DNA of 16,063 nucleotides from Bacillota bacterium (GTDB lineage Bacteria; Bacillota; Clostridia; Christensenellales; Aristaeellaceae), in assembly GCA_023460055.1 (NCBI GenBank), contig JAEWRJ010000194.1:1-16063 (forward strand), written 5' to 3'. The position numbers were made by a program, and so were the translations under genes. The notes beneath the pieces were generated by a model that searched no databases, had not been told where the DNA came from, and worked only from the letters and a program-made list of their open reading frames with translations. Below are positions 1 through 5,873 of this stretch, one piece after another. Position 1 is the first letter of the stretch, and every line of letters begins with the position of its first letter.

Positions 1-41
1 GTCCGGGACAGTTTATACCGCGCCGTTCTGGAACCTTGCGG

Positions 42-70
42 ATATTACCATGCCCGAGGAGGCTTGTCAA
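42..70 (-). promoter_or_regulatory. SigA-type promoter reading out of the left edge
   Basis: On the minus strand there is a perfect -35 box TTGACA (plus positions 65-70), a 17-base spacer and a -10 box TAATAT (plus 42-47). Transcription would start near position 35 and run leftwards into a gene outside the window. The promoter sits just past the pyruvate kinase terminator, so the next minus-strand gene is probably a separate transcription unit. Box match and spacing are seen; activity is inferred. Confidence 0.6.
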
Positions 71-83
71 TGGCTAATTTAAC

Positions 84-122
84 AAAAAAACGAAGTTCGT
101 GCAAAAACAATGCTGAACTTCG
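84..122 (-). terminator. Intrinsic terminator of pyruvate kinase
   Basis: Perfect 8-base arms (plus 91-98 and 115-122, CGAAGTTC/GAACTTCG) are followed on the minus strand by seven T residues (plus 84-90). An inner GCA/TGC pairing shortens the loop. It lies about 33 bases past the minus-strand stop of the pyruvate kinase gene, which is the expected place for a Rho-independent terminator. Confidence 0.85.
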
Positions 123-154
123 CTGAACCCTTGGATAATAATGTTCGGAATTTC

Positions 155-1576
155 TTATTCTACATGCACGACCTTAATCAGGTTGGTCGTGCCGCTGATG
201 GACAGGGGGACGCCCGCCGTCAAGACAACCAGATCGCCTTTGCTGATGATGCCCGTATCCACAGAAGCGTCCACGGCATGCTCAAACAGGACATCGGTGA
301 TGCGCTCTTCTCCAATCAGCACAGGCGTTACGCCCCAGCTGAGGCTCAGCTGGCGGTAGGTGGAAGCGTCCGGCGTGCAGGCGATGATGGGCATATTGGG
401 CCTGAAGCGGCTGATCATCTTAGCTGTCGTGCCGGACTTGGTGACCGTAACGATGGCGGCCGCGTGCATATTCAACGCGATCAGGCAGGTGGCATGGGAG
501 ATAGCATCGGTGATGGTCTCGCTGCTCTCAGCCATGCTGCGCTCCAAAAAGCGCTTGCGATAATCGATGTCATTTTCGGCCCGCTCAGCGATGCGCGCCA
601 TCGTCCTGACTGCCTCCACCGGATATTTGCCGCTGGCGGTTTCGCCCGACAGCATGGTGGCACTGGTGCCGTCATAGATCGCGTTAGCCACATCGGTGAT
701 CTCAGCCCTGGTGGGACGGGGATTATGAACCATGCTTTCCAGCATCTGGGTCGCGGTGATCACCTGACGGCCAGCCATGGTGGCAGCCTTGATCATGCGC
801 TTTTGGATGATCGGGATCTCCTCAAAGGGGATCTCGACGCCCATGTCGCCGCGCGCGATCATCACGGCGTCCGAAGCCTCGATGATCTCCTCAATGTGCG
901 CCACACCATCCGCGTTTTCGATCTTCGCGATGATGCGCACGTGTTCGCCGCCGTTTTCATCAAGCAGCTGGCGCAGAGCCTGCACATCCTCAGCCCCCCT
1001 GACAAAGGAGGCCGCGATATAATCAAAACCGGAGCGGATGCCAAACAGCACATCGTCCTTGTCTTTTTCGCTGATATAGGGCATGGAAAAACGCACGCCG
1101 GGCACGTTGATACCCTTGCGGTCGCTGATCTGCCCCCCCGATACCACGCGCGTGATGATATCGGTTTCAGTTTTGCTTTCCACATGCAGCTCCACCAGGC
1201 CGTCATCGATCAATATTCGGGTCTGCTGGCCCAGGTCATGCGGCAGATTCATGTGGGTTATGGATACAATGCTCTCGTCGCCCGGCACCTCCCGCGTGGT
1301 CAGCGTAAACTGCCCGCCCTCCTTGAGGATGACAGGGCCGTTTGCGAAGGTCTTCAGCCGGATCTCCGGCCCTTTGGTGTCCAGCAGTGTCGCGATGGGC
1401 ATGTGCAGCTCGCTCCTGACGCGGCTGACGACGCGGAAAGTCTCCAAATGGCTTTCCTGCGTGCCGTGCGAAAAGTTAAAGCGCGCGACGTTCATGCCCG
1501 CCAGTGCAAGTGCTTTGACGGTTTCATAAGTGTTAGAGGATGGCCCCAGGGTGCAGACTATCCTTGTTTTTCTCAT
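155..1576 (-). CDS. pyk: Pyruvate kinase
   Basis: Cytosolic glycolytic enzyme converting phosphoenolpyruvate and ADP to pyruvate and ATP. The 473-residue protein starts with the family signature MRKTRIVCTLGP. It shows the substrate-site segment NVARFNFSHG (29-38), the metal/phosphate segment DTKGPEIR (66-73), the catalytic lysine in IAKIENADG (Lys218), ARGDMGVEIP (241-250) and TATQMLESM (274-282). The Glu in GPEIR (Glu71) matches the residue that marks potassium-dependent enzymes; potassium-independent ones have Lys there. The length fits the core enzyme without the extra C-terminal PEP-utiliser domain found in Bacillus. The ATG is preceded by GAAGGGA at 8 bases. A promoter candidate lies in the tail of the upstream flippase gene and a terminator follows. 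Confidence 0.97.
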   Translation of the reverse strand: MRKTRIVCTLGPSSNTYETVKALALAGMNVARFNFSHGTQESHLETFRVVSRVRSELHMPIATLLDTKGPEIRLKTFANGPVILKEGGQFTLTTREVPGDESIVSITHMNLPHDLGQQTRILIDDGLVELHVESKTETDIITRVVSGGQISDRKGINVPGVRFSMPYISEKDKDDVLFGIRSGFDYIAASFVRGAEDVQALRQLLDENGGEHVRIIAKIENADGVAHIEEIIEASDAVMIARGDMGVEIPFEEIPIIQKRMIKAATMAGRQVITATQMLESMVHNPRPTRAEITDVANAIYDGTSATMLSGETASGKYPVEAVRTMARIAERAENDIDYRKRFLERSMAESSETITDAISHATCLIALNMHAAAIVTVTKSGTTAKMISRFRPNMPIIACTPDASTYRQLSLSWGVTPVLIGEERITDVLFEHAVDASVDTGIISKGDLVVLTAGVPLSISGTTNLIKVVHVE

Positions 1577-1644
1577 TATTTATTTCCCTTCAGGCGCAGG
1601 CCAAAAAATATCGGGAGAAAGAAAAAAACAACTCTCTCCGCCTA

Positions 1645-2784
1645 TCATATTGCCCCCTGCGAGGGGCCTTTGTCAAGCGCGTCAGCCGCGGGCTGCGGCG
1701 CCTGCGCCTCTCCTTCCTCCTCATCGCTTAGCTTCGCGCTTTGCTTTTTCATCCTGCGCGCGCTGAGGGCCTGGTCGATCAAAGCAGCTGTGAAGCCTGA
1801 AAATATCTGCAGGTAAAACGTAATGGAACGCCAAAGGATCAGCGCCGCGAAGATGGTATTAGGGGGAAAGAACTTTTCAAAGAAAAAATAGAATCCGCCT
1901 TCCTGCGCGCCGGAGTCCCCGGGCAAAGGGGTACTTGAGGCGACGATATACAGCAAAAACTGGATGGTGACGATGGTCAGGTATCCATGCTCGTTCAAGC
2001 CGAAGCCGCGGTACACAAAATAAACCACGCTTTGCAGCGCCACGGATTCTATCAGCGACATGATGAAAATCAAAAGAAACTGCCAAGGATGCTTGGTGAT
2101 CATCTCCACGCTGGCGTGAAACTCATGCAGCGCGGCGTCCCAGCGGGAGGAGGTCTTGGCAACATCCTTGACATAGCGCAGCTTATGGGCCAGCTTCACA
2201 AAAAAAATGATAATAACCCGCACCAGGTTGCGGCTGATGGACAGCAGAATCACCGCGCCGACCATCAAAAAGTTGATCAGGTAGCCGACGATCAGCAGCC
2301 AGATGCCCGCTTGACCGATGGTGTCATACACCAGGCGGCTGTGGGCGATCCACAGCACCGTGCCCGCCAGCATAAAGGATAGCTGCCAGCAGAAAAACTT
2401 GACCGCGAATACTGAACTGGCAATGCCGGGGGGCACGCCGCGCTTTTTGAGCGCGAAGACCTGCATGGGCTGCGCGCCCGAAGCCGCAGGCGTGATCGCC
2501 CCGTAGTACATGCCAAGCAAACCGACCAATATGCCCGCGCCAAGCCTCAGCTTGACGCCGTAAAACTTAAAAAACAGGCCCAGCGACCAGCCCTCAAAAA
2601 AGGCCTGCACCGCGAAGCAACCGACCGCCGCCGCGAACCAATAGGGGTTGATGGAGCGGAAGGCCCCCGCAATCTGCTTGAGATCCCCTGTTTTAAAAAC
2701 AAAAATAACAACAAATACAAACGTAAGGGCGATAAACGCGATGCTCAAAAGCCTGCCTCTTGACTGCTTTGAAAGCCGCTTCAT
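1645..2784 (-). CDS. UPF0104 / LPG-synthase-like flippase-domain membrane protein
   Basis: Integral membrane protein of 379 residues with about eight hydrophobic helices (the first near 13-30). It belongs to the family that includes the membrane half of lysylphosphatidylglycerol synthase/flippase MprF and AglD-like proteins. Diagnostic segments are YYGAITPAASGAQPMQVFALK (two adjoining parts, about 93-113) and STPLPGDSGAQEGGF in the C-terminal third, matching the TPxxSGGQP and TPxPGGxGxxEGGF motifs. The soluble lysyl-transferase domain of MprF is absent, so lipid lysylation is not expected; a role in lipid or polyprenol-linked transport is inference. The C-terminal tail is charged and Ala/Glu-rich. 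The ATG follows AAGGGGGG at 4 bases. It lies 68 bases upstream of pyruvate kinase on the same strand and may be partly co-transcribed with it. Confidence 0.85.
   Translation of the reverse strand: MKRLSKQSRGRLLSIAFIALTFVFVVIFVFKTGDLKQIAGAFRSINPYWFAAAVGCFAVQAFFEGWSLGLFFKFYGVKLRLGAGILVGLLGMYYGAITPAASGAQPMQVFALKKRGVPPGIASSVFAVKFFCWQLSFMLAGTVLWIAHSRLVYDTIGQAGIWLLIVGYLINFLMVGAVILLSISRNLVRVIIIFFVKLAHKLRYVKDVAKTSSRWDAALHEFHASVEMITKHPWQFLLIFIMSLIESVALQSVVYFVYRGFGLNEHGYLTIVTIQFLLYIVASSTPLPGDSGAQEGGFYFFFEKFFPPNTIFAALILWRSITFYLQIFSGFTAALIDQALSARRMKKQSAKLSDEEEGEAQAPQPAADALDKGPSQGAI
1647..1676 (-). promoter_or_regulatory. Candidate pyruvate kinase promoter inside the upstream gene's stop region
   Basis: Minus strand: TTGACA (plus 1671-1676), an 18-base spacer and CAATAT (plus 1647-1652). 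The spacer holds a 5-base inverted repeat (GCCCC/GGGGC on the plus strand). The boxes overlap the last codons of the flippase-like gene, leaving a leader of roughly 65 bases before the pyruvate kinase ATG. The perfect -35 may be coincidence in coding sequence. Confidence 0.4.
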
Positions 2785-2824
2785 ACTGCCCCCCTTGCAT
2801 GAAATAAGATGGTCGCTCCTTTAT

Positions 2825-2833
2825 AGTATACCA
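2825..2833 (-). promoter_or_regulatory. Extended -10 promoter for the UPF0104 gene
   Basis: The minus strand reads TGGTATACT (plus 2825-2833), an extended -10 box about 40 bases upstream of the ATG. The -35 region is poor (TGTCAA-like), so the TG extension would have to compensate. Only the -10 element is directly supported. Confidence 0.5.
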
Positions 2834-2950
2834 TGACCGCATATTTTTTGACACACCCGGATGAAAGCACTGGTGGAAAGGGCGATGGGGGGCCTGCCTC
2901 TGCCAAGGATGGCCCGCGCCCTTGACAGAATCGAATTTTACATTTGACCT

Positions 2951-2961
2951 CCCCCCCCCCC
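2951..2961 (+). repeat. Homopolymeric C tract (C11) upstream of the sigma-factor promoter
   Basis: Eleven consecutive C residues end 7 bases before the likely -35 box of the sigma-factor gene. Such tracts can vary in length by slipped-strand pairing, and this one lies where it could alter upstream promoter contacts. It does not lie between the -35 and -10 boxes. Length should be read with caution because homopolymers are error-prone in assembly. Confidence 0.8.
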
Positions 2962-2968
2962 TTGTTTC

Positions 2969-2997
2969 TTGTGTGGCATGCCGCTGTTTGCTATAAT
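2969..2997 (+). promoter_or_regulatory. Extended -10 SigA promoter of the sigma/anti-sigma operon
   Basis: A perfect -10 box TATAAT (2992-2997) is preceded by TGC (2989-2991), forming an extended -10. With a 17-base spacer the -35 is TTGTGT (2969-2974). Predicted start of transcription is near 3004, giving a leader of about 30 bases. No ECF-style GAAC/CGT promoter was seen here, so the operon appears to be switched on by the housekeeping sigma factor. Confidence 0.75.
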
Positions 2998-3033
2998 GTT
3001 TTCAGAAGAACTCCCGGCAAAGAAAGGGATGCC

Positions 3034-3591
3034 ATGATTTTATTTTTACTGATTGAGAACGAGGAGCAGCGCGGCTTCATGGAACAGCTCTACCTGGACC
3101 ACCGCTCGGACATGTACCATTGCGCCTATCATGTGACGCGCCACCGGGAAGACGCGGAGGACATCCTCAACGATACCCTGTTGAAGCTGATGAAAAAAAT
3201 TCCCCAATTAATGGCGCTTGACTGTTTGGTTTTGCCCTCCTACATCGTCATTAGTACGAGGAGGACGGCCATCGACCTGCTGCGAAAGCACAAGCGGCGC
3301 AGCGAGCTGCTCTTTGGGGATGAGGATTTCATGGACAGCCTGGCCTCCTTCGACCCCGACCCGGACGAGGGACTGCTGCGCGAAGCCGATTCGGCTGTTT
3401 TGGCCCTCGCGATGGACCGCATCCTCCAAAGGCAGCGCGATCTGCTGAACATGAAATACACCCTGGCACTGAGCCATCAGGAAATCGCCGATACCTATGG
3501 CCTGAAGGCGGACAGCATACCCTCCCTGCTCAGCCGTGCCCGCCGCGCGCTGAAGGAAGCATTGAAGGAGATTGACAATGAAGAGTACTGA
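3034..3591 (+). CDS. RNA polymerase sigma-70 family factor (ECF-like)
   Basis: A 185-residue alternative sigma factor with only regions 2 and 4. Region 2 spans about 17-90 (helix MYHCAYHVTRHREDAEDIL, then the DNA-melting/-10 segment around ISTRRTAIDLLRKHKRR). Region 4 spans about 125-180, with the helix-turn-helix LSHQEIADTYGLKADSIPSL followed by SRARRALKEAL. The chosen ATG at 3034 has AGAAAGGGA just upstream; an upstream in-frame start at 2944 would begin before the promoter and through the C tract, so it was rejected. The stop overlaps the next gene by 14 bases, implying translational coupling to its likely anti-sigma partner. Targets are unknown; the downstream secreted and transporter genes are the obvious candidates, but no shared promoter motif was found. 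Confidence 0.88.
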   Translation: MILFLLIENEEQRGFMEQLYLDHRSDMYHCAYHVTRHREDAEDILNDTLLKLMKKIPQLMALDCLVLPSYIVISTRRTAIDLLRKHKRRSELLFGDEDFMDSLASFDPDPDEGLLREADSAVLALAMDRILQRQRDLLNMKYTLALSHQEIADTYGLKADSIPSLLSRARRALKEALKEIDNEEY

Positions 3592-4348
3592 GCAAACATC
3601 TCTCAGTATAGAGAGCCTGAAAAAACAGCTTGAGGATACCAAACTGCGCCTGGCCCTGCTTGAATATCAGCAGCGGGAGGACGCGGCCCGGCAAGCGGCC
3701 TGGGACAGCCTGCCGCCGGATTCCCCCGAAAAGCAAGAGGAGGAAGGCTTTTTTGCCCGCACGCAGGCCAAAACCCTGCGCCTGATCAAACAGCACGAGC
3801 GCCGCGCCGCGCGCAAAACAAGGCCCCGGCATCCGCCCCGCGCGCTGGCCGTGGCTGCCGCGGCCATCCTGATCCTCTTCCTCACTTTCGGCACCGCCCT
3901 GGCCGTCTCCCCCGCCCTTCGCGTGCAGGTGATGCGCCTGATGTATCAGGTCACGCCCGAATATACCGAGGTTCACTTTGCGCCGGATGAGGGCGCTTCC
4001 TTTGAAGTGCCCGCCGAGTGGATGGGGCTGTATTACCCGGCGTTCATACCGGAAGGGTATGCGTTCTATGGGGCTGAAGGGACAAGGATGCCAACCGCCG
4101 CGTTTACCGGTGAAGATGATAAGCTGCTGCGCTTCAGCGAGTTTGAACTGATCGCAGAATCAAACATCAATTCAGAAGGCTACACGGTTGAGGAAGTGGA
4201 TATCAACGGCGCAAAAGGCGTGATGTCGTGGAAAGAAGGTTACACCATTATGGTATGGCCTGCGTCAGACAGATTTTTTATGTTAGATGTTACAGAAAAC
4301 AGAGACATTGCCCTCAATATCGCGCGAAGCGTGATTCGCATAAAATAA
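3578..4348 (+). CDS. Membrane DUF4367-type anti-sigma factor candidate
   Basis: A 256-residue single-pass protein. Residues 10-35 look like a short coiled coil and the basic cytoplasmic part runs to about 87. One membrane helix follows (about 88-110, ALAVAAAAILILFLTFGTAL). The outside domain from about 130 carries the DUF4367 pattern: an aromatic YYPAFIPEGY (152-161), and a C-terminal GAKGVMSWKEGYTIMVWP followed by a Leu/Ile-rich helix. DUF4367 proteins are commonly encoded beside sigma-70 factors and are taken to hold them at the membrane; that role is inferred from synteny and topology. There is no HxxxCxxC zinc anti-sigma motif. The ATG at 3578 has GAAGGAG 7 bases upstream; a TTG two codons earlier lacks room for a ribosome site. 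Confidence 0.82.
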   Translation: MKSTEQTSLSIESLKKQLEDTKLRLALLEYQQREDAARQAAWDSLPPDSPEKQEEEGFFARTQAKTLRLIKQHERRAARKTRPRHPPRALAVAAAAILILFLTFGTALAVSPALRVQVMRLMYQVTPEYTEVHFAPDEGASFEVPAEWMGLYYPAFIPEGYAFYGAEGTRMPTAAFTGEDDKLLRFSEFELIAESNINSEGYTVEEVDINGAKGVMSWKEGYTIMVWPASDRFFMLDVTENRDIALNIARSVIRIK

Positions 4349-4421
4349 TTTTTCAAAAACTGTTTTGTCTGCCGTTTTTCAGCGTCTATATGTATAAGAG
4401 GACAAATAAGGAGGCGTTTTT

Positions 4422-4832
4422 ATGGGACATAAACAGAAAATTGCGATCATCATCACCTGTATCCTGGTAATGAGTGCCCTCTCCGCTTACGCGGACATGA
4501 TCCGGCCCATGTATGTGGCGATCAGCGGATTTTCGTGTTCATTGAGTATATCATCTGGCACAGCTTCATGTTCTGCCAAGATAACTCCAGCCAAAAGCGG
4601 TTACACTCCCTCACTCATTGTGACACTCAGGCGTTCCACTGACGGGGTTTCGTGGAGCTACGTTGACAGCTGGAGCACGACAGGTTCGGGCATTTTCGGC
4701 GCATCCATTTCAGAAACGAAAACAGTGTCCGGCGGTTACCAATACAAGCTGTTTGCGACAGGCACTATTAAAGATTCTAATGGCGCAGTCATTGAGCAAG
4801 CCAACAAGAACTCCTCTGTGAAAAAGTATTGA
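4422..4832 (+). CDS. Small secreted beta-rich protein
   Basis: A 136-residue protein with a clear signal peptide (1-24, cleavage probably after SAYA). The mature part is about 112 residues of alternating polar/hydrophobic strands rich in Ser, Thr and Gly, with the local pattern SWSYVDSWSTTGSG near 77-90 and two cysteines (Cys39 and Cys50) that could form a disulfide. This layout resembles a family of small exported beta-sandwich proteins common in Lachnospiraceae and relatives; no function is established that I can name. There are no lipobox, LPXTG motif or membrane anchors. The ribosome site AAGGAGG lies 6 bases before the ATG. It starts 73 bases after the anti-sigma gene. Base composition is less GC-rich than the flanking genes, hinting at separate acquisition. 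Confidence 0.8.
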   Translation: MGHKQKIAIIITCILVMSALSAYADMIRPMYVAISGFSCSLSISSGTASCSAKITPAKSGYTPSLIVTLRRSTDGVSWSYVDSWSTTGSGIFGASISETKTVSGGYQYKLFATGTIKDSNGAVIEQANKNSSVKKY

Positions 4833-4841
4833 AGAGGAATC

Positions 4842-4967
4842 ATGCATGATGACTTGCCCATCACCCTGCGAAAACAGATCAGGCAAGAAGCGGCAAACCC
4901 TCAGCTTATGCAAAAGAATGTTCCCGTCGGCGCGCCAACGGGGCAGATAGACGAAACACTTAACTGA
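4842..4967 (+). CDS. Candidate 41-residue peptide
   Basis: A short reading frame beginning 9 bases after the stop of the secreted protein, with GAAGAGG 4 bases before its ATG. The product begins MHDDLPITLRKQIRQEAANP and ends in PTGQIDETLN. It is hydrophilic and has no signal peptide, membrane segment or cysteine. The N-terminal half could form an amphipathic helix. I do not recognise a family. Support comes from position, ribosome site and lack of overlap; it could be a remnant or chance frame. It is followed at once by a series of stem-loops. Confidence 0.4.
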   Translation: MHDDLPITLRKQIRQEAANPQLMQKNVPVGAPTGQIDETLN

Positions 4968-4973
4968 CCGGCC

Positions 4974-4993
4974 TGAGAAAACCTGTTTTCTCA
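4974..4993 (+). other. Perfect 8-base stem-loop
   Basis: TGAGAAAA (4974-4981), loop CCTG, TTTTCTCA (4986-4993). It is followed by ATTAAAAAAGGAGG rather than a T tract, so it is not an intrinsic terminator on the plus strand. It sits directly before a strong ribosome-site-like sequence and could be an mRNA processing or regulatory hairpin. Confidence 0.6.
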
Positions 4994-5008
4994 TTAAAAA
5001 AGGAGGTG

Positions 5009-5027
5009 GTTTCCCGTGAAGGGAAAC
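5009..5027 (+). other. Stem-loop with a GTG start codon in its loop
   Basis: GTTTCCC (5009-5015) pairs with GGGAAAC (5021-5027), with loop GTGAA. The GTG (5016-5018) lies 6 bases after AAGGAGGTGG and opens a ten-codon frame (MKGNVKRGVV, stop TAA at 5046-5048). The stop overlaps the first arm of the next inverted repeat. Translation of this mini-frame is possible but unproven. Confidence 0.5.
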
Positions 5028-5038
5028 GTGAAACGCGG

Positions 5039-5129
5039 CGTGGTATAACAAAATCCTTGTAAATCGGTTGGGGAACCTTATCGCTGTTCAGCGATAGAAA
5101 ATCTACAAGGACACTTGATTTATACCACG
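5039..5129 (+). repeat. Nested, multi-branched inverted repeat (91 bases)
   Basis: Outer arms CGTGGTATAA (5039-5048) and TTATACCACG (5120-5129) are perfect over 10 bases. Second arms TCCTTGTAAAT (5054-5064) and ATCTACAAGGA (5101-5111) pair with one mismatch. Inside are two hairpins: GGTT-GGGG-AACC (5066-5077) and TATCGCT-GTTC-AGCGATA (5079-5096). The fold is symmetric enough to be either a structured RNA or a miniature inverted-repeat element. AACGC occurs on both sides (5032-5036 and 5130-5134), a possible but imperfectly placed target duplication. It does not match tRNA or any riboswitch I recognise. Confidence 0.65.
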
Positions 5130-5216
5130 AACGCAAGGATTTGGCAACTCGCTCTCACCAACCATTACCATGAGGAGCCCGCTTCCATCGAGGCGCGAAC
5201 TTGGGAAGGAAAAATA

Positions 5217-5765
5217 ATGAAAAAGAAGCTATTTGTCACATTCTGTCTGGTGGTCATGATGACTTTGATCGTATCAAGTGCTTCGGCACACACTCATGTA
5301 TGGGGCCCATGGAAGTGGAGCAAACAGCCTACTTGCATGGCAGAGGGAGAACAGGTTAGGACATGCACATTAAGTGGCTGTGGCATGCATGATCGTCGGA
5401 AAGTCGCCAAGATGCCGCACGATTATGCCGCAGCCACCTGCACAAAAGCAGCAACATGCAAATACGGTTGTGGTGCTACATCAGGCAGTCCCTTAGGGCA
5501 TTCCTACAGATCTGCCACCTGCGTCTCACCGAAAACCTGCATCAGATGCGGAGCAACTACGGGAGGCCTCGGTTCTCACAACTTTGCTGCTGCTACCTGT
5601 AAAAGACCATCTACTTGTACTGTTTGCGGCGCAACGACCGGCTCACTTGGATCACATAACTTTGTAAACGGAAGGTGCATTGTATGCGGCCGCATGGAGG
5701 ATCAGATAAACAGCGAGCCCGGCATGCCTGAACTTATTGGCCAACTCCCGATGATAACATACTAA
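5217..5765 (+). CDS. Secreted Cys/His-rich repeat protein
   Basis: A 182-residue exported protein with a signal peptide (1-24, cleavage after SASA). Residues 25-67 form a degenerate first unit (HVWGPWKW, then Cys40, Cys50, Cys55). Three units of about 26 residues follow from His68, His95 and His121, each of the form H-[DSN]-[YF]-xxATC-x5-C-x2/3-C-G-A-T-[ST]-G, and a partial unit ends NGRCIVCGRM. The mature part therefore has 14 cysteines in near-regular spacing with flanking His, compatible with metal binding or disulfide knuckles. Such repeats recur in surface proteins of gut Clostridia, but their function is not known to me. The 25-residue tail is unrelated. The ATG at 5217 has GGGAAGGA 6 bases before it and opens a classic MKKK signal; the upstream ATT-starting frame extension was rejected. 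Confidence 0.82.
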   Translation: MKKKLFVTFCLVVMMTLIVSSASAHTHVWGPWKWSKQPTCMAEGEQVRTCTLSGCGMHDRRKVAKMPHDYAAATCTKAATCKYGCGATSGSPLGHSYRSATCVSPKTCIRCGATTGGLGSHNFAAATCKRPSTCTVCGATTGSLGSHNFVNGRCIVCGRMEDQINSEPGMPELIGQLPMITY

Positions 5766-5771
5766 AGACAT

Positions 5772-5832
5772 GGGGATCGGGATGTTCAAAAGAACAATTG
5801 CTTACCCTTTCTCTTTTGGCATCCCTATCCCC
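5772..5832 (+). other. Long intercistronic hairpin
   Basis: GGGGATCGGGATG (5772-5784) pairs with CATCCCTATCCCC (5820-5832) with one mismatch, and after a small internal loop CAAAAG (5787-5792) pairs with CTTTTG (5813-5818). This gives about 18 paired bases around a 20-base loop. No T tract follows on either strand, so simple termination is unlikely. It separates the secreted-protein genes from the transporter genes and may protect or end one mRNA segment, or be a DNA dyad for a regulator. Confidence 0.65.
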
Positions 5833-5873
5833 GGCGCGCTATGATGACAGTCAATCAACAAGGAGCAATAAAG

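Larger units (their letters stand above)
4968..5216 (+). other. Gene-poor stretch packed with stem-loops
   Basis: Between the candidate peptide and the Cys/His repeat protein there is no convincing gene larger than about ten codons. The stretch holds, in order, an 8-base hairpin (4974-4993), a strong AAAGGAGGTGG ribosome-site-like sequence (around 4999-5009), a 7-base hairpin (5009-5027), and a nested multi-branched inverted repeat (5039-5129). The last 80 bases hold only the leader of the next gene. No T tract follows any hairpin, so none looks like a normal terminator. Confidence 0.7.

Noticed and set aside
2..82. Possible C-terminal end of a plus-strand gene (27 codons to TAA)
   Set aside because: The same bases carry a consensus minus-strand promoter and the peptide has no recognisable motif, so coding is not supported.
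110..1816. 568-codon plus-strand open frame opposite pyruvate kinase
   Set aside because: It is the antisense shadow of a clearly recognisable pyruvate kinase, has no ribosome site and shows the low-complexity His/Asp/Gly-rich look of reversed GC-rich codons.
2922..2950. Promoter from TTGACA at 2922
   Set aside because: No acceptable -10 box lies 16-18 bases downstream; the extended TATAAT at 2992 is far better.
4365..4398. Weak promoter (TTGTCT-N16-TATATG) before the small secreted protein
   Set aside because: The boxes are poor matches and the gene is only 73 bases after the anti-sigma gene; read-through explains expression equally well.
4710..5051. 113-codon minus-strand frame over the small secreted protein and stem-loops
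   Set aside because: It begins at a TTG with a poorly spaced ribosome site and lies opposite a gene with a convincing signal peptide.
5072..5097. GGAACC followed by CGATAG as an ECF-type promoter for the Cys/His repeat gene
   Set aside because: Spacing is about 14 bases instead of 16-17 and both motifs lie within the paired arms of the structured element; not distinguishable from chance.
5039..5129. tRNA, integron attC site or known riboswitch
   Set aside because: The fold has no acceptor CCA region or T-loop consensus, no RYYYAAC/GTTRRRY core sites and no riboswitch core I recognise.
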